This document shows, piece after piece, positions 26,884-35,875 of a stretch of 64,000 nucleotides of DNA. The translations under genes were made by a program, and so were the position numbers. The stretch comes from Mitsuokella jalaludinii DSM 13811 (GTDB lineage: Bacteria > Bacillota > Negativicutes > Selenomonadales > Selenomonadaceae), in the NCBI RefSeq assembly GCF_000702905.1, contig NZ_JNKR01000006.1:22784-86783 (forward strand). Direction: 5' to 3'. Within the stretch, counting starts at the first letter, position 1; each line of letters opens with the position of its first letter. Under the pieces are notes generated by a model. That model worked only from the letters and a program-made list of their open reading frames with translations, was not told the origin of the DNA and did no database searches.

Positions 26884-27633
26884 TTATTTGATGATGTGCT
26901 TGCCGCCGATGTAGCGCGGCTGCCAGTAGCTGTTGGACAGGCTGTCGATGCGGACGCCGCGGCTGGAGGAGGCGTGGATGAACTGGTCGTTGCCGAGGTA
27001 GATGCCGCAGTGGGAGGGGCCGGGCTCGTAGGTGGTGAAGAAGACGAGGTCGCCGGGCTCGAGCTGGCTCTTGCTCGTCGTGCGCAGGCCGAGGCGGTAC
27101 TGGTCGTCGGCGAGACGCGGGATGCTGATGCCGTTCTTGCCGAAGACATACTGCAGGTAGCCAGAGCAGTCAAAGGCCTTTGGCGTCGCGCCGCCGAAGC
27201 TGTAGGGCACGCCGATGTACGACTTGGCTGTCGAGATGATGCTGCTGACCTTGCTGCGCTCGAGGATCGGCTTGTTGTTGGGCACGGTCGGGCCGTAGTT
27301 CGGCGCCGTGCTCTTCAGGCGCTCGAGCAGGGCTTCCTTATCCTTGATTGAGCCGTGGTGGATGGACTTTGTATCTTTGAGAGCGCGCCAGGTCGCGTTG
27401 TTGACGACGCCTGTTGCGCGCAGGTTGTTGTCCTTCTGGAACTGCGTGACGACGCGCTTCGTCTCTTCGCCGAAGATGCCGTCGATGTCCTTGATCGTGT
27501 AGCCGACGTTCTGGAGCTTCTGCTGCAGTAGCATGACGTCGCGTCCGGAGGAATTGATCTTGAGGACGGGGGCGGCAAAGACGGTGGCTGAGAACAGCAC
27601 GGAAAAGAGTCCGGCAAGCAGGCCGGTTTTCAT
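26884..27633 (-). CDS. secreted NlpC/P60 endopeptidase with peptidoglycan-binding domain
   Basis: A 249-residue exported murein hydrolase. The signal peptide (about 1-21) ends in TVFAAPV. A PG_binding_1 domain (about 25-85: GRDVMLLQQKLQNVGY, DGIFGEETKRVVTQFQ) is followed by an NlpC/P60 domain (about 130-249). Its catalytic cysteine is in FDCSGYLQYVF, its histidine in GPSHCGIYLG, and its third polar residue is in the HASSSRGV region. Such enzymes cut stem peptides, typically D-Glu-meso-DAP bonds. The start at 27633 is preferred over 27651 because AGGAG lies between them. Confidence 0.9.
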   Translation of the reverse strand: MKTGLLAGLFSVLFSATVFAAPVLKINSSGRDVMLLQQKLQNVGYTIKDIDGIFGEETKRVVTQFQKDNNLRATGVVNNATWRALKDTKSIHHGSIKDKEALLERLKSTAPNYGPTVPNNKPILERSKVSSIISTAKSYIGVPYSFGGATPKAFDCSGYLQYVFGKNGISIPRLADDQYRLGLRTTSKSQLEPGDLVFFTTYEPGPSHCGIYLGNDQFIHASSSRGVRIDSLSNSYWQPRYIGGKHIIK

Positions 27634-27699
27634 GAGATGACTCCTGTGCATACGATCGAGTCCTTTCCAAGGGTAACAAGGGTCAACGGGGATGATGTG

Positions 27700-28080
27700 T
27701 CAGGATTCGCGCACGTGGTCGAGTCCCTGGCACATGAGCTTGACGACATGGTCATCTGCGAGGGAATACCAGGCCTCCTTGCCGTCCTTGCGGTACTTGA
27801 CGAGCCTGGCCGTGCGCAGGACGCGCAGCTGGTGCGAGATGGCCGACTGGCCCATCTGCAGGGCTTCGGCGATGTCGCAGACGCACATCTCCTCTTCGAC
27901 AACGAGCAAGGAGAGCAGTTTGATGCGCGTCTTGTCGCCGAGCACCTTGAAGAGCTCCGACAGGCGCAGGCTCGTCTCGTCGTCGAGCTTGTGGGTCAGT
28001 GCGTATTGGATCCGCTCGGGATGCGGGTGATTGACCTCGCAGAGCGCGCAGCGGTCTTCATTCTTGATGGTATCGTCCAT
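27700..28080 (-). CDS. ArsR/SmtB-family zinc- or cadmium-type metal sensor repressor
   Basis: A 126-residue winged-helix repressor. It keeps both classical metal sites. The alpha3N-type site has Cys66 and Cys68 in MCVCDIAE plus the N-terminal Cys11/Cys14 pair. The alpha5 site has D109-x-H111 and H122-x-x-E125, spaced exactly as the Zn site of SmtB/CzrA. The recognition helix is QSAISHQLRVLR. Such proteins release DNA when Zn, Cd or Pb binds and usually control an adjacent efflux pump; none lies here. A TATAAT box sits at the mupG 3' end, about 35 nt upstream, beside an AT-rich near-palindrome that could be its operator. Confidence 0.9.
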   Translation of the reverse strand: MDDTIKNEDRCALCEVNHPHPERIQYALTHKLDDETSLRLSELFKVLGDKTRIKLLSLLVVEEEMCVCDIAEALQMGQSAISHQLRVLRTARLVKYRKDGKEAWYSLADDHVVKLMCQGLDHVRES

Positions 28081-28114
28081 TTGTTTCGTATTTCCTCTCG
28101 CATAGGGTATATAG

Positions 28115-29218
28115 TTATATTATATCAGTTTCAGGGGCGAACCGGAACGAAAATTTTCTTCCCGGTGTGATGTACTGCAGCAGGTTGCACTCACTCTCGT
28201 CGACCATGGCGGCGACGTTCGTGCGCGGGTCGGCTGGTTGCGGCATGCGGATGATCTGTAGTTCGCCCATGTAGCGGCCGTAGCCTTCGTTGTCGATGGT
28301 GATGGCGCCTATGGGGTGCGTCGTCGCGTTGTCGGGCAGGACCTTGGCATGCATCTCGCGCAGCAGCCGGCGGCTCTCCTGCGCGCGGATGGCATCGCGC
28401 GCTTCGTCGAGGCGCGCGGTGAAGGTGTGGGCGAGGAGTTCGCGCTGGACGGGATCCTTCGTCATGTAGCGCGCGTGCAGCGTGACCTGGTCGCCCTGGA
28501 GATGGCCGATGCCCTGGATCTCTTCAGCCGTCGGCAGGGAGTCGGCGAGGAAGACGGAGTCGCAGCCGAGTGCGACGAGGTGGCGGGCGGAGAGCTCGGC
28601 CGCTTCGTCGCGGTGCTCTTCTAGTGTCGGCAGGCCGTCCTTGAGCGGCGAGCGCCGGCGCCCCTGGCTCGCGACGAAGGCGCCGACGCGGATGCCGTAG
28701 CGGTGCAGCAGGATGTTGGCGTGGACGAGGCTCTGCTCGCTGAGGCCCGTGCCGCGGCGCGGGTAGAAGTTGTGCAGGGCATCGATGCGCGAGAAGTCCG
28801 TGCCGGCATCCTGCAGCTCCTTGAGGATGCGTCGCGTGATCGTCGAGGCGTTGAGTTGGAAGCGCATCTCGGGGAAGCGGTGCGTGAGGCGCGCGATCTC
28901 CTCGGCGGAGAAGCCGTAGTCGAGGCGCAGCGTCGTAATGCCGAGCATGCGGAATGAAGTCGGGTTGAAGTCGGGCAGGTCGAGCAGCTGGCAGGTCGCC
29001 GGCGAGACGTCGGAGATGACTTCCATGCCGTGGCGGCGCGCCGCCTGCAGCAGCGTGCCGATCTCCTGCTTGAGTGCGCTGACATCCGTCTCAGGGATGT
29101 GCAGTGAGATGAAGATGCGCCGGATGCCATCATGCGCGGCCTTTTCCAAGAGTGCCAGATTCTCCGCTGGCGTGTTGTCGAGGCCGGGATAGAGCGAGAT
29201 TCCATTATCCATATCCAT
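28115..29218 (-). CDS. mupG: 6-phospho-N-acetylmuramidase-like protein MupG (DUF871)
   Basis: 367 residues with a TIM-barrel N-domain (ISLYPGLDN, ISLHIPETD, VISDVSPATCQLL, TLRLDYGFSAEEIA, LNASTIT, HNFYPRRGTGLS) and a small C-terminal cyclophilin-like domain (about 255-367). DUF871 proteins such as Staphylococcus MupG hydrolyse MurNAc-6P-GlcNAc to MurNAc-6P and GlcNAc. The start at 29218 (MDMDNG) has AAGGGAG 6 nt upstream. It is last in the murQ-murP-mupG operon, which fits import and breakdown of the cell-wall disaccharide. Confidence 0.9.
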   Translation of the reverse strand: MDMDNGISLYPGLDNTPAENLALLEKAAHDGIRRIFISLHIPETDVSALKQEIGTLLQAARRHGMEVISDVSPATCQLLDLPDFNPTSFRMLGITTLRLDYGFSAEEIARLTHRFPEMRFQLNASTITRRILKELQDAGTDFSRIDALHNFYPRRGTGLSEQSLVHANILLHRYGIRVGAFVASQGRRRSPLKDGLPTLEEHRDEAAELSARHLVALGCDSVFLADSLPTAEEIQGIGHLQGDQVTLHARYMTKDPVQRELLAHTFTARLDEARDAIRAQESRRLLREMHAKVLPDNATTHPIGAITIDNEGYGRYMGELQIIRMPQPADPRTNVAAMVDESECNLLQYITPGRKFSFRFAPETDII

Positions 29219-29265
29219 GTAAAACTCCCTTTCTGTTTGCATATGCGTCTGACAGGGGAAGGTTG

Positions 29266-30732
29266 TCATTTTTCCTCTGGCGGGTCATCGAAGCCGATGA
29301 GCCACGTCGCGATGAAGCCGCCGATGTAGGCTGTGATGAGGCCTAAGAGGTAGACGGGGATCTGGTCTGTTGCTGCGGCGAGCGGCAGGCCGGAGATGCC
29401 GAGCGTGGCGGCGCCGACCATGAACTGCGCCTGCACGGCACCGCCGCAGGCACCACCGATGCAGGCGCCGATGAAGGGCTTGCCGAGCGGCAGTGTGACG
29501 CCGTAGATCAAAGGCTCACCGACACCCATGATGCCGACGGGCAGTGCCGAGGCAATCGTCTTCTTGAGGAAGTGGTTCTTCGTCTTGCAGTAGACGGCAA
29601 AGCTCGCGCCGACCTGTCCCGCGCCGGCCATGGCGAGCACGGGCAGGAGGATCGTGACGCCGTAGCGCGAGAGGAGCTCCGCGTGGATCGGCGTGAGCGT
29701 CTGGTGGATGCCGAGCATGACCATCGGCAGGAAGGTGCCGCCGAGGATGAAGCCCGTGACGGCGCCGCCAGAGCCGATGGCGCTCGTGGCCGCCGTGCCG
29801 ATGCAGTCGGACAGGAAGCCGCCTAGAGGCTGCAGCACGCAGATGGCAACGGTGCCTGAGATCAGGAAGGTGAAGAGCGGCGTGAGGAAGAGGCTGAACA
29901 TCTCGGGGATGATGCGGCGCAGTTGCTTCTCGAGCGCGGCGGCGAGCGCAGCGACGAGCAGCACGGAGATGACGCCGCCGCGCCCCGGCACGAGCGGACC
30001 GTCCGTGAGTTCGACCGAGGCGAGTGCGGGATGGGCGAGCAGCGCACCGAGGATGCCGCCGAGTATCGGCGTGCCGCCGAACTCCTTGGCGGCGTTGTAG
30101 CCGACGAAGAGGTTCATGCCCCAGAAGACGGTGCTGCCGCCGATGGCGAGCAGCTGGTAGACGGCCGTCTGGGTAAATGCAGGTTCAACTTTGCTGACGA
30201 CATTCAAGGTGCCGCTGATGAGGCCGCAGGCGATGAAGGCCGGTATGAGCGGGATGAAGATGCTCGCGATGCGCTTGAAGAGCAGCTTGACGGGCGTCGC
30301 GTTCTTGGCGCGGATCTTCGCGTGCAGCGCCTTGCCGTCGCCAATCTCCGGTCTGTCTGATGACTCCGAGAGAGCAGTCGCAGTGGACGGTCCGACTGAC
30401 TGTGCGCCGTCCGACAGTCCGACTTTGCCGGCAGTCGGACGGCCAGCAGAGGATGGTGATGCTGGAGAAGCGCTAGCGCGTGCCGCTTCGAGTTCCTTCA
30501 GGAAGGCCTCAGTCACGCGGTCGACGCGCCCCGGGCCGAAGATAATCTGGAGCTCTTCGCCCGCGTCGTAGACGCCGAGCACGCCCTCGACCGTCTTGAG
30601 TGCTTCAATCTGCTCGGGGCTCTTATCGTGCAGCACGAGGCGCAGCCGCGTCATGCAGTGCGTGGCCGATAGGATGTTGTCGGCAGGGCCCACAAGAGAG
30701 AATAGCTGTTTGGCGATATCCGTGTAATTCAT
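29266..30732 (-). CDS. murP: PTS EIIBC transporter for N-acetylmuramic acid or MurNAc-GlcNAc (MurP)
   Basis: 488 residues. The EIIB domain (about 1-85) has the phospho-cysteine in ATHCMTRLRLVL. A linker rich in Ser, Gly and Ala (about 88-125) leads to a long EIIC membrane domain with IPLIPAFIACGLISG, LGGILGALLAHPAL and GEPLIYGVTLPLG. It has no EIIA domain, as in E. coli MurP, so it must borrow one. The linker DNA repeats the word GTCGGAC several times. Its ATG overlaps the murQ stop by 4 nt. Placement with murQ and mupG identifies the substrate. Confidence 0.88.
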   Translation of the reverse strand: MNYTDIAKQLFSLVGPADNILSATHCMTRLRLVLHDKSPEQIEALKTVEGVLGVYDAGEELQIIFGPGRVDRVTEAFLKELEAARASASPASPSSAGRPTAGKVGLSDGAQSVGPSTATALSESSDRPEIGDGKALHAKIRAKNATPVKLLFKRIASIFIPLIPAFIACGLISGTLNVVSKVEPAFTQTAVYQLLAIGGSTVFWGMNLFVGYNAAKEFGGTPILGGILGALLAHPALASVELTDGPLVPGRGGVISVLLVAALAAALEKQLRRIIPEMFSLFLTPLFTFLISGTVAICVLQPLGGFLSDCIGTAATSAIGSGGAVTGFILGGTFLPMVMLGIHQTLTPIHAELLSRYGVTILLPVLAMAGAGQVGASFAVYCKTKNHFLKKTIASALPVGIMGVGEPLIYGVTLPLGKPFIGACIGGACGGAVQAQFMVGAATLGISGLPLAAATDQIPVYLLGLITAYIGGFIATWLIGFDDPPEEK

Positions 30733-31643
30733 GCTTTAACTCCTCCTGCGGCCAGGCGGATGGCGGCTGCTAGATGGCCGCTCGTGCGCTCGAGCAATGC
30801 CTTGCCCTCGCTAGCGGAGACGTCTGCGACGACCATGAGGATGGCGAGTTTGGCGTGGCCGTCGGCCCCCTTGAGGGCCTTCTCCGCCTCTGTGCGCTCG
30901 CAGCCGCTGCCTTCCATGACGATGCGGATGGCGCGCTCTTCGAGTTTCTTGTTGCTGGCCTTGACGTCGACCATGAGGTTGCCGTAGACCTTGCCGAGCT
31001 TGATCATCGTGCCGGTCGAGAGCATGTTGAGCACGAGTTTCTGTGCCGTGCCCGCCTTCATGCGCGTCGAGCCCGTGACGACCTCGGGCCCCGTGACAGG
31101 CGTCAGGGCGATGTCGGCGAGCGCGGCGATCTCTGCGTGCTCACTGCACGCGAGCGCAATCGTCAGCGCGCCGAGCTCTCTTGCGTACTTCAGCCCTCCG
31201 ATGACGTAGGGCGTGCGGCCCGACGCCGCGATGCCGACGAGAACGTCTTTCGCGGAGAAGCCGTGCTCTTTGAGGTCGTGGACGGCGAGGCCCGGGTTGT
31301 CCTCGGCACCTTCCTGCGCGCGGAAGATCGCGGGAATGCCGCCCGCGATGAGCCCCTGCACGAGCTCGGGGTCCGTGCCGTACGTCGGCGGGCATTCGGA
31401 GGCGTCAAGGATGCCGAGACGGCCCGAGGTGCCCGCGCCGAGGTAGAAGAGACGGCCGCCATTTTCGAGGCGCTGGCTCGTCGCATCAATGGCCCGGGCA
31501 ATCTCCGGCAGGATCTTCTCAATGGCCGAGGCGATCTTGCTGTCCTCCTGCTGCATGATCGTGACCATCTCGAGCGTCGTGCAGCTGTCGATATGAGCGG
31601 AGGCCGGGTTGCGGCGCTCCGTCGTGAGTCTTGATAAATCCAA
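30729..31643 (-). CDS. murQ: N-acetylmuramic acid 6-phosphate etherase
   Basis: A 304-residue SIS-domain lyase that removes D-lactate from MurNAc-6-phosphate to give GlcNAc-6-phosphate. Family blocks are TTERRNPAS, YLGAGTSGRLGILDASECPPT, GIAASGRTPYV, TGSTRMKAGTAQKLVLN and GNLMVDVKASN. It begins with TTG at 31643, supported by AAGGAG 7 nt upstream; no in-frame ATG lies near. First gene of the murQ-murP-mupG operon. The D-lactate product differs from the L-lactate that the neighbouring LldP-type permease usually carries. Confidence 0.95.
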   Translation of the reverse strand: MDLSRLTTERRNPASAHIDSCTTLEMVTIMQQEDSKIASAIEKILPEIARAIDATSQRLENGGRLFYLGAGTSGRLGILDASECPPTYGTDPELVQGLIAGGIPAIFRAQEGAEDNPGLAVHDLKEHGFSAKDVLVGIAASGRTPYVIGGLKYARELGALTIALACSEHAEIAALADIALTPVTGPEVVTGSTRMKAGTAQKLVLNMLSTGTMIKLGKVYGNLMVDVKASNKKLEERAIRIVMEGSGCERTEAEKALKGADGHAKLAILMVVADVSASEGKALLERTSGHLAAAIRLAAGGVKA

Positions 31644-31705
31644 AGAAAAACTCCTTCTCTCTATCTTTATTGTAGAACATAATACCTATAGTATAACACA
31701 AGAGA

Positions 31706-31741
31706 CGAAAAAAGCCCTCCCCGAGAAGGGGAAGGCTCTCT
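31706..31741 (-). terminator. terminator of the lactate permease gene
   Basis: Read on the minus strand, an AGCCTTCCCC / GGGGAGGGCT stem is followed by a run of seven T. Confidence 0.8.
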
Positions 31742-31752
31742 TGCTTGACGGC

Positions 31753-33285
31753 TCAGCCGACGAGGGACTGACCGAAGTAGACGATGCATCCCATGATGAT
31801 GACAAACGGGATGTAGATCTTGACGGCGAAGTACAGGAGCTTGCCCTCGCAGCCGACCGTGCCGATGGCGGCGACGGCAATCGCGATGTTCTGCGGGGAG
31901 ATCATCTTGCCGGCGCAGGCGCCCAGCGGATTCGAGGCGGCAATCCAGGCCTGGACGCTCTCGCTCGCGCCGATGGCCATGGCCGAGTCCGTCTGCAGCT
32001 TGCCGAAGAGGACGCAGGACGAGGTAGCGGAGCCCGTGATGAACGTGCCGATGGAGCCGATGAAGGCGGCGATGAACGGGTACATCGTGCCCGTCGCGGC
32101 GACGGCCGTCTCCGCAATCTCGTGCGTCATGCCCGCATAGCCCATGACCTTAGCCGTGGCGATGACCGTGATGATCGTGATGATGGTGAAGCGCAGGTTC
32201 CAAGCCGTGCGGCGCAGGCAGCCCACCATGCTGCCGAAGCCGGCACCCTGGATGGTACCACCGATGAAGGCCGCGAGCAGGATGAGAACACCGGGCGTTG
32301 CGAGCCAGGTGAAGGTGTACGGTTCACCGCCGGGGCCGTCGTAGATCAGCACGCTGGTCTTGATGAGGTTCAATGGATCATGGATGGCCGGGATGAGCTT
32401 CGACGTCATGAGCAGGAAGATGAAGATGAGGATGAATGGCATCCAGGCGCGGACGGCCGTGCCTGCCGTGATGGGCGCTTCGTCGTCATGCGGTGGCAGG
32501 GCGTGTTCCGAGTCATTGACGGGGAAGAGCTTGGCACAGGCGATGATGGCGGCCATCGCGACGATGGAACCGCCGACGACGGCGAGCTCCGGGCCCATGA
32601 ACATGGCGATGGCAAGCTCTGTGGCAGAAAAGCCGACGCCGGCCGCCAGGCACATGAGCACCATGCCCTTGAGGCCTTTGAGGCTGTGACTTGCGACGAT
32701 GACCATGAGAAACGGGCAGAGGACGGTGAGCGGTATGAGCTGTAGAGCCGTGTAGGTCGCGAGTTGTATCGGGTCGATGCCCGTGACATTGCCGAGCGTG
32801 ACGATCGGGATGCCGATGGAGCCGTAGGCAGTCGGGACTGAGTTCGCGATCAGGCAGACCATGGCCGCGAGCACCGGGTTGACGCCGATGCCGGCGAGCA
32901 TGCCGGCTGGTATCGCGACGGCCGTGCCGAAGCCGGCCATGCCCTCGAGGAAGCCGCCAAAGCCCCAGCCAATCAGCAGGATCAGCACGCGGCGGTCATT
33001 GCTGACGGAGGTCAGCATCTTCTTGATCGTGTCCATCGCCTTCGTCTGGAGGGTCAGGTTGTAGGTGAAGATAGCGGCGATGATGACGAGCAGGATAGGC
33101 CAGCAGGCGAGTGCGACACCTTCGAGCGTCGCCTGGACTGCGTGGGGAATCGTCATGTCATTGACGAAGATGCCGGCCGTCAGGGCGATGACGAGTGCGA
33201 TTGGGCAAGCCTTGTAGGCCGCTATCTTGAGCACACTCAGCGCGATGATGAGCCATAGGATTGGGGAGAGCGCGATGAGAAACAT
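31753..33285 (-). CDS. L-lactate permease (LctP/LldP family)
   Basis: A 510-residue polytopic permease. LctP signatures are GFGGFLEGMAGFGTAVAIPAG, NSVPTAYGSIGIPI, GTFITGSATSSCVLFGKLQ and ASNPLGACAGKMISPQNIAI. It transports lactate, and in some members glycolate, with protons. AAGGAAGGA precedes the ATG. A region of about 200 nt upstream lacks any gene and holds the ilvA terminator. No lactate dehydrogenase gene is adjacent. Confidence 0.92.
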   Translation of the reverse strand: MFLIALSPILWLIIALSVLKIAAYKACPIALVIALTAGIFVNDMTIPHAVQATLEGVALACWPILLVIIAAIFTYNLTLQTKAMDTIKKMLTSVSNDRRVLILLIGWGFGGFLEGMAGFGTAVAIPAGMLAGIGVNPVLAAMVCLIANSVPTAYGSIGIPIVTLGNVTGIDPIQLATYTALQLIPLTVLCPFLMVIVASHSLKGLKGMVLMCLAAGVGFSATELAIAMFMGPELAVVGGSIVAMAAIIACAKLFPVNDSEHALPPHDDEAPITAGTAVRAWMPFILIFIFLLMTSKLIPAIHDPLNLIKTSVLIYDGPGGEPYTFTWLATPGVLILLAAFIGGTIQGAGFGSMVGCLRRTAWNLRFTIITIITVIATAKVMGYAGMTHEIAETAVAATGTMYPFIAAFIGSIGTFITGSATSSCVLFGKLQTDSAMAIGASESVQAWIAASNPLGACAGKMISPQNIAIAVAAIGTVGCEGKLLYFAVKIYIPFVIIMGCIVYFGQSLVG

Positions 33286-33437
33286 TTTGTCCTTCCTTTC
33301 TATGCTTATCGTTTAAAATGATGGGTTCCATCTGAAAAAGAGATGAATGGATACCTCATTATATAGACAGCTTTCGCAGAAAGTCAATGGTGAAAATAAA
33401 GGTTTTATCTTTCTAAGAATAAAAATCTTCAGACAGG

Positions 33438-33487
33438 AAAACGGGCGGAAAAAACCTCTCCGAAGAGAGGTTTTTCCTGCCCGTTTA
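33438..33487 (-). terminator. terminator of the threonine deaminase gene
   Basis: A nested hairpin: outer AACGGGC / GCCCGTT and inner AACCTCTC / GAGAGGTT with a 4-nt loop, read from the minus-strand gene that ends at 33489. Confidence 0.75.
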
Positions 33488-33488
33488 C

Positions 33489-34742
33489 TCAGTAGATTTT
33501 CTGGATTTCGTAGCCGTTCGCGTTGAGGGCCTGGATGATCTTCTGGATGTGCTGCTCGTTGTGCGTCTCGACGGTGACGGTCAATACGACCTTCTTGAAG
33601 CTGTCGGTGACCTTTGTCTGGTCGTGGTCGAGCTTGATGACGTTGGCATTCTCTTCGGCGAGGATGCGCGAGACGTTGAGCAGCTGGCCCGGCTTGTCCG
33701 GCAGCTGGACGGCGAAGCAGAAGACGCGGCCGCGCGCGATCAGAGCCTTGTCGATGAGCGCCGAGATGGTCGAGATGTCGATGTTGCCGCCCGAGATGAT
33801 CGAGACGACCTTCTTGTCGTGGAACGGCAGCTTTGCGAGTGCGGCGAGCGAGAGGACGCCGGCGCCCTCTGCGACGAGCTTGTGCTTCTCGATGAGTGAG
33901 AGCAGGGCGTTCATGATGTCGATCTCCGAGACGGTGATGATGTCGTCAAGGTACTTCTTGCAGAACTCAAATGTCAGCGTGCCGGCTGTCTTGACGGCGC
34001 AGCCGTCGGCGACCGTGTCAGCCGAGTCGAGCGTCACGACTTTGTCAGCCGCGAGCGCCGCCTTCATGCAGGCCGCATTCTCCGGCTCGACGCCGATGAC
34101 CTTGACGTTCGGGTTGACGAGCTTCGTCGCGAGCGCGACGCCCGAGGCGAAGCCGCCGCCGCCAATCGGGCAGAGGATGGCGTCGACATCCTTGAGTGCA
34201 TCGATGATCTCGAGCGCCGTCGTGCCCTGGCCGAGGAGCACCTGCAGGTCGTTGAACGGGTGGATGTAGACATAACCGTGCTTCTTCTGGAGCTCGAGGC
34301 TGTGCGCATAGGCGTCGTCAAAGCCGTCGCCGTGCAGCACGACTTCCGCGCCGAGCGCGCGCGTGCCCTCGACCTTGAGGATCGGCGTCGTCGCCGGCAT
34401 GCAGATGACGGCCTTGACGCCGAGCTTCCGCGCTGCGTACGCTACGCCCTGCGCGTGGTTGCCGGCCGAGGCCGTGATGACGCCGCGCACGCGCTCCTCC
34501 GGTGTGAGCTGGCTGATCTTGTTGTAGGCACCGCGGAGCTTGAAGGCACCCGTATGCTGAAGGTTCTCCGGCTTGAGATAGACATCGTTGTGGCAGAGCT
34601 CGGAGAAATAGTCACTGTGGATGAGCCTCGTCTTCCTAGCTACTCCCTCGAGCTGCTTGGCTGCGCGGTAGACGTCGGCAATCGTCGTGCTCTCCACGAT
34701 TTCGGCATTCGAACGTTTCGACGATTTCTTCTCTTCAGGCAT
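33489..34742 (-). CDS. ilvA: threonine ammonia-lyase (threonine deaminase) with C-terminal ACT domain
   Basis: 417 residues. The fold-type II PLP domain has the Schiff-base lysine K68 in TGAFKLRGAYNK, the loop ASAGNHAQGVAY and the PLP phosphate cradle IGGGGFASG. A single ACT-like regulatory domain spans about 335-417. The length matches the YbgE-like/TdcB-plus-ACT type (about 400-420) rather than the 510-residue biosynthetic IlvA. It makes 2-oxobutanoate and ammonia from threonine. The start at 34742 has AAGGAGGA upstream; a longer frame to 34808 is unsupported. Confidence 0.93.
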   Translation of the reverse strand: MPEEKKSSKRSNAEIVESTTIADVYRAAKQLEGVARKTRLIHSDYFSELCHNDVYLKPENLQHTGAFKLRGAYNKISQLTPEERVRGVITASAGNHAQGVAYAARKLGVKAVICMPATTPILKVEGTRALGAEVVLHGDGFDDAYAHSLELQKKHGYVYIHPFNDLQVLLGQGTTALEIIDALKDVDAILCPIGGGGFASGVALATKLVNPNVKVIGVEPENAACMKAALAADKVVTLDSADTVADGCAVKTAGTLTFEFCKKYLDDIITVSEIDIMNALLSLIEKHKLVAEGAGVLSLAALAKLPFHDKKVVSIISGGNIDISTISALIDKALIARGRVFCFAVQLPDKPGQLLNVSRILAEENANVIKLDHDQTKVTDSFKKVVLTVTVETHNEQHIQKIIQALNANGYEIQKIY

Positions 34743-34951
34743 AGTTGCGTCCTCCTTTTTATGCGATACTTCTCGTATTTTATCCAGTTTATCACCTCGG
34801 ACGTGCAAAAGTCAATTACAACTTTACAGATGGGCCGAGCAGAGATTTCTTGAAAAAGTACGAGAAGTTTTTGGAGAATTTAGAGGAATTTGCCCATGTG
34901 TTCGCGAATTATACACCATGAAAGAGAAATGCTACGGGAGGGATTCATTGT

Positions 34952-35398
34952 ATGGAAAGGTTGGCTCGTATCCTGGTTCCGGTTGACGGATCTGGTGCTT
35001 CCGACCAAGCCGTGCGTTTTGCCGCCATTCTTGCAGATGCGACAGGTGCTTCTGTCGACATCCTGCATGTATCGTATTTTGATAGCAGTACGGATGCGGA
35101 TGAAGTATCGTGGCTGCCGGAATGCGTGGCAGGTCCCATCGGGCCCGAAGCCGAGAAGATCCTCGAAGGGGCGAAGCGGCTTATCCCGGAGGCAGTCCTC
35201 TATGAAGCGCATCACCGCACCGGCAGTCCGGCGCAGACGATCCTCGACTTTGCCGAAGAGCGGCGAAGTGACCTGATCGTCGTCGGCAGCCGCCGACTCG
35301 ATGCACTTCATGCAGCGCTGCTCGGGAGCGTCAGCACGCAGGTCCTCTATGAGGCGAAGTGCCCAGTAACCGTGGTCAAAGAGAATCCTCATCCATAA
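34952..35398 (+). CDS. universal stress protein (UspA family), first of two
   Basis: 148 residues. It has the Usp start RILVPVDGSGASDQAVRFA. The nucleotide-binding tail is IVVGSRRLDALHAALLGSVSTQVLYEAKCPVTVVK, with the G-2x-G-9x-G(S/T) pattern altered to GSRRLDALHAALLGS, so ATP binding may be impaired. GGGAGGGA precedes the ATG. It lies 27 nt before the second usp gene, a tandem pair on one transcript. Confidence 0.88.
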   Translation: MERLARILVPVDGSGASDQAVRFAAILADATGASVDILHVSYFDSSTDADEVSWLPECVAGPIGPEAEKILEGAKRLIPEAVLYEAHHRTGSPAQTILDFAEERRSDLIVVGSRRLDALHAALLGSVSTQVLYEAKCPVTVVKENPHP

Positions 35399-35425
35399 TG
35401 GATATCATGCTAAGGGGGTAATACT

Positions 35426-35842
35426 ATGATGAAGAATATCCTGGTACCGGTCGATGGTTCGGAAGGTTCGGACCGTGCTGTAACGGAAGCGATTTCCATT
35501 GCAGAGGCTTGTGAAGCGAAGCTCAACTTCCTCTACGTCGCGAACATCAACCAGCTCGCAATCAATGCCTGCCTGTCAGACGCCATCCTCGAGGCCGTGA
35601 CGAAGGCCGGCAACGTCGTGCTCGACCGCGCGATGGAGATGGTGCCGTCGGGCATCGAGAAGGAAGCGTTCTCGGAGACGGGCTCGCCAGCCGTCGTCAT
35701 CCTCGACTTCGCGACGAGCAATGACATGGACCTCATCGTCATGGGCAGCCGCGGCCTCGGTGTCGTCAAGGGCGTGCTGCTCGGCAGTGTCAGCCAGTAC
35801 ATCGTAGAGCAGTCGAAGTGCCCGGTACTGGTCGTGAAGTAA
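35426..35842 (+). CDS. universal stress protein (UspA family), second of two
   Basis: 138 residues with NILVPVDGSEGSDRAV at the start and the complete ATP-binding signature GSRGLGVVKGVLLGSVS followed by KCPVLVVK. Unlike its upstream neighbour it retains the full G-2x-G-9x-G-S motif. AAGGGGG is the ribosome site. It is followed directly by a hairpin of the repeat family whose T-rich flank can act as its terminator. Confidence 0.9.
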   Translation: MMKNILVPVDGSEGSDRAVTEAISIAEACEAKLNFLYVANINQLAINACLSDAILEAVTKAGNVVLDRAMEMVPSGIEKEAFSETGSPAVVILDFATSNDMDLIVMGSRGLGVVKGVLLGSVSQYIVEQSKCPVLVVK

Positions 35843-35875
35843 GGTTTCATTCGTGTCCTTTTGTGGAAATGAGCC

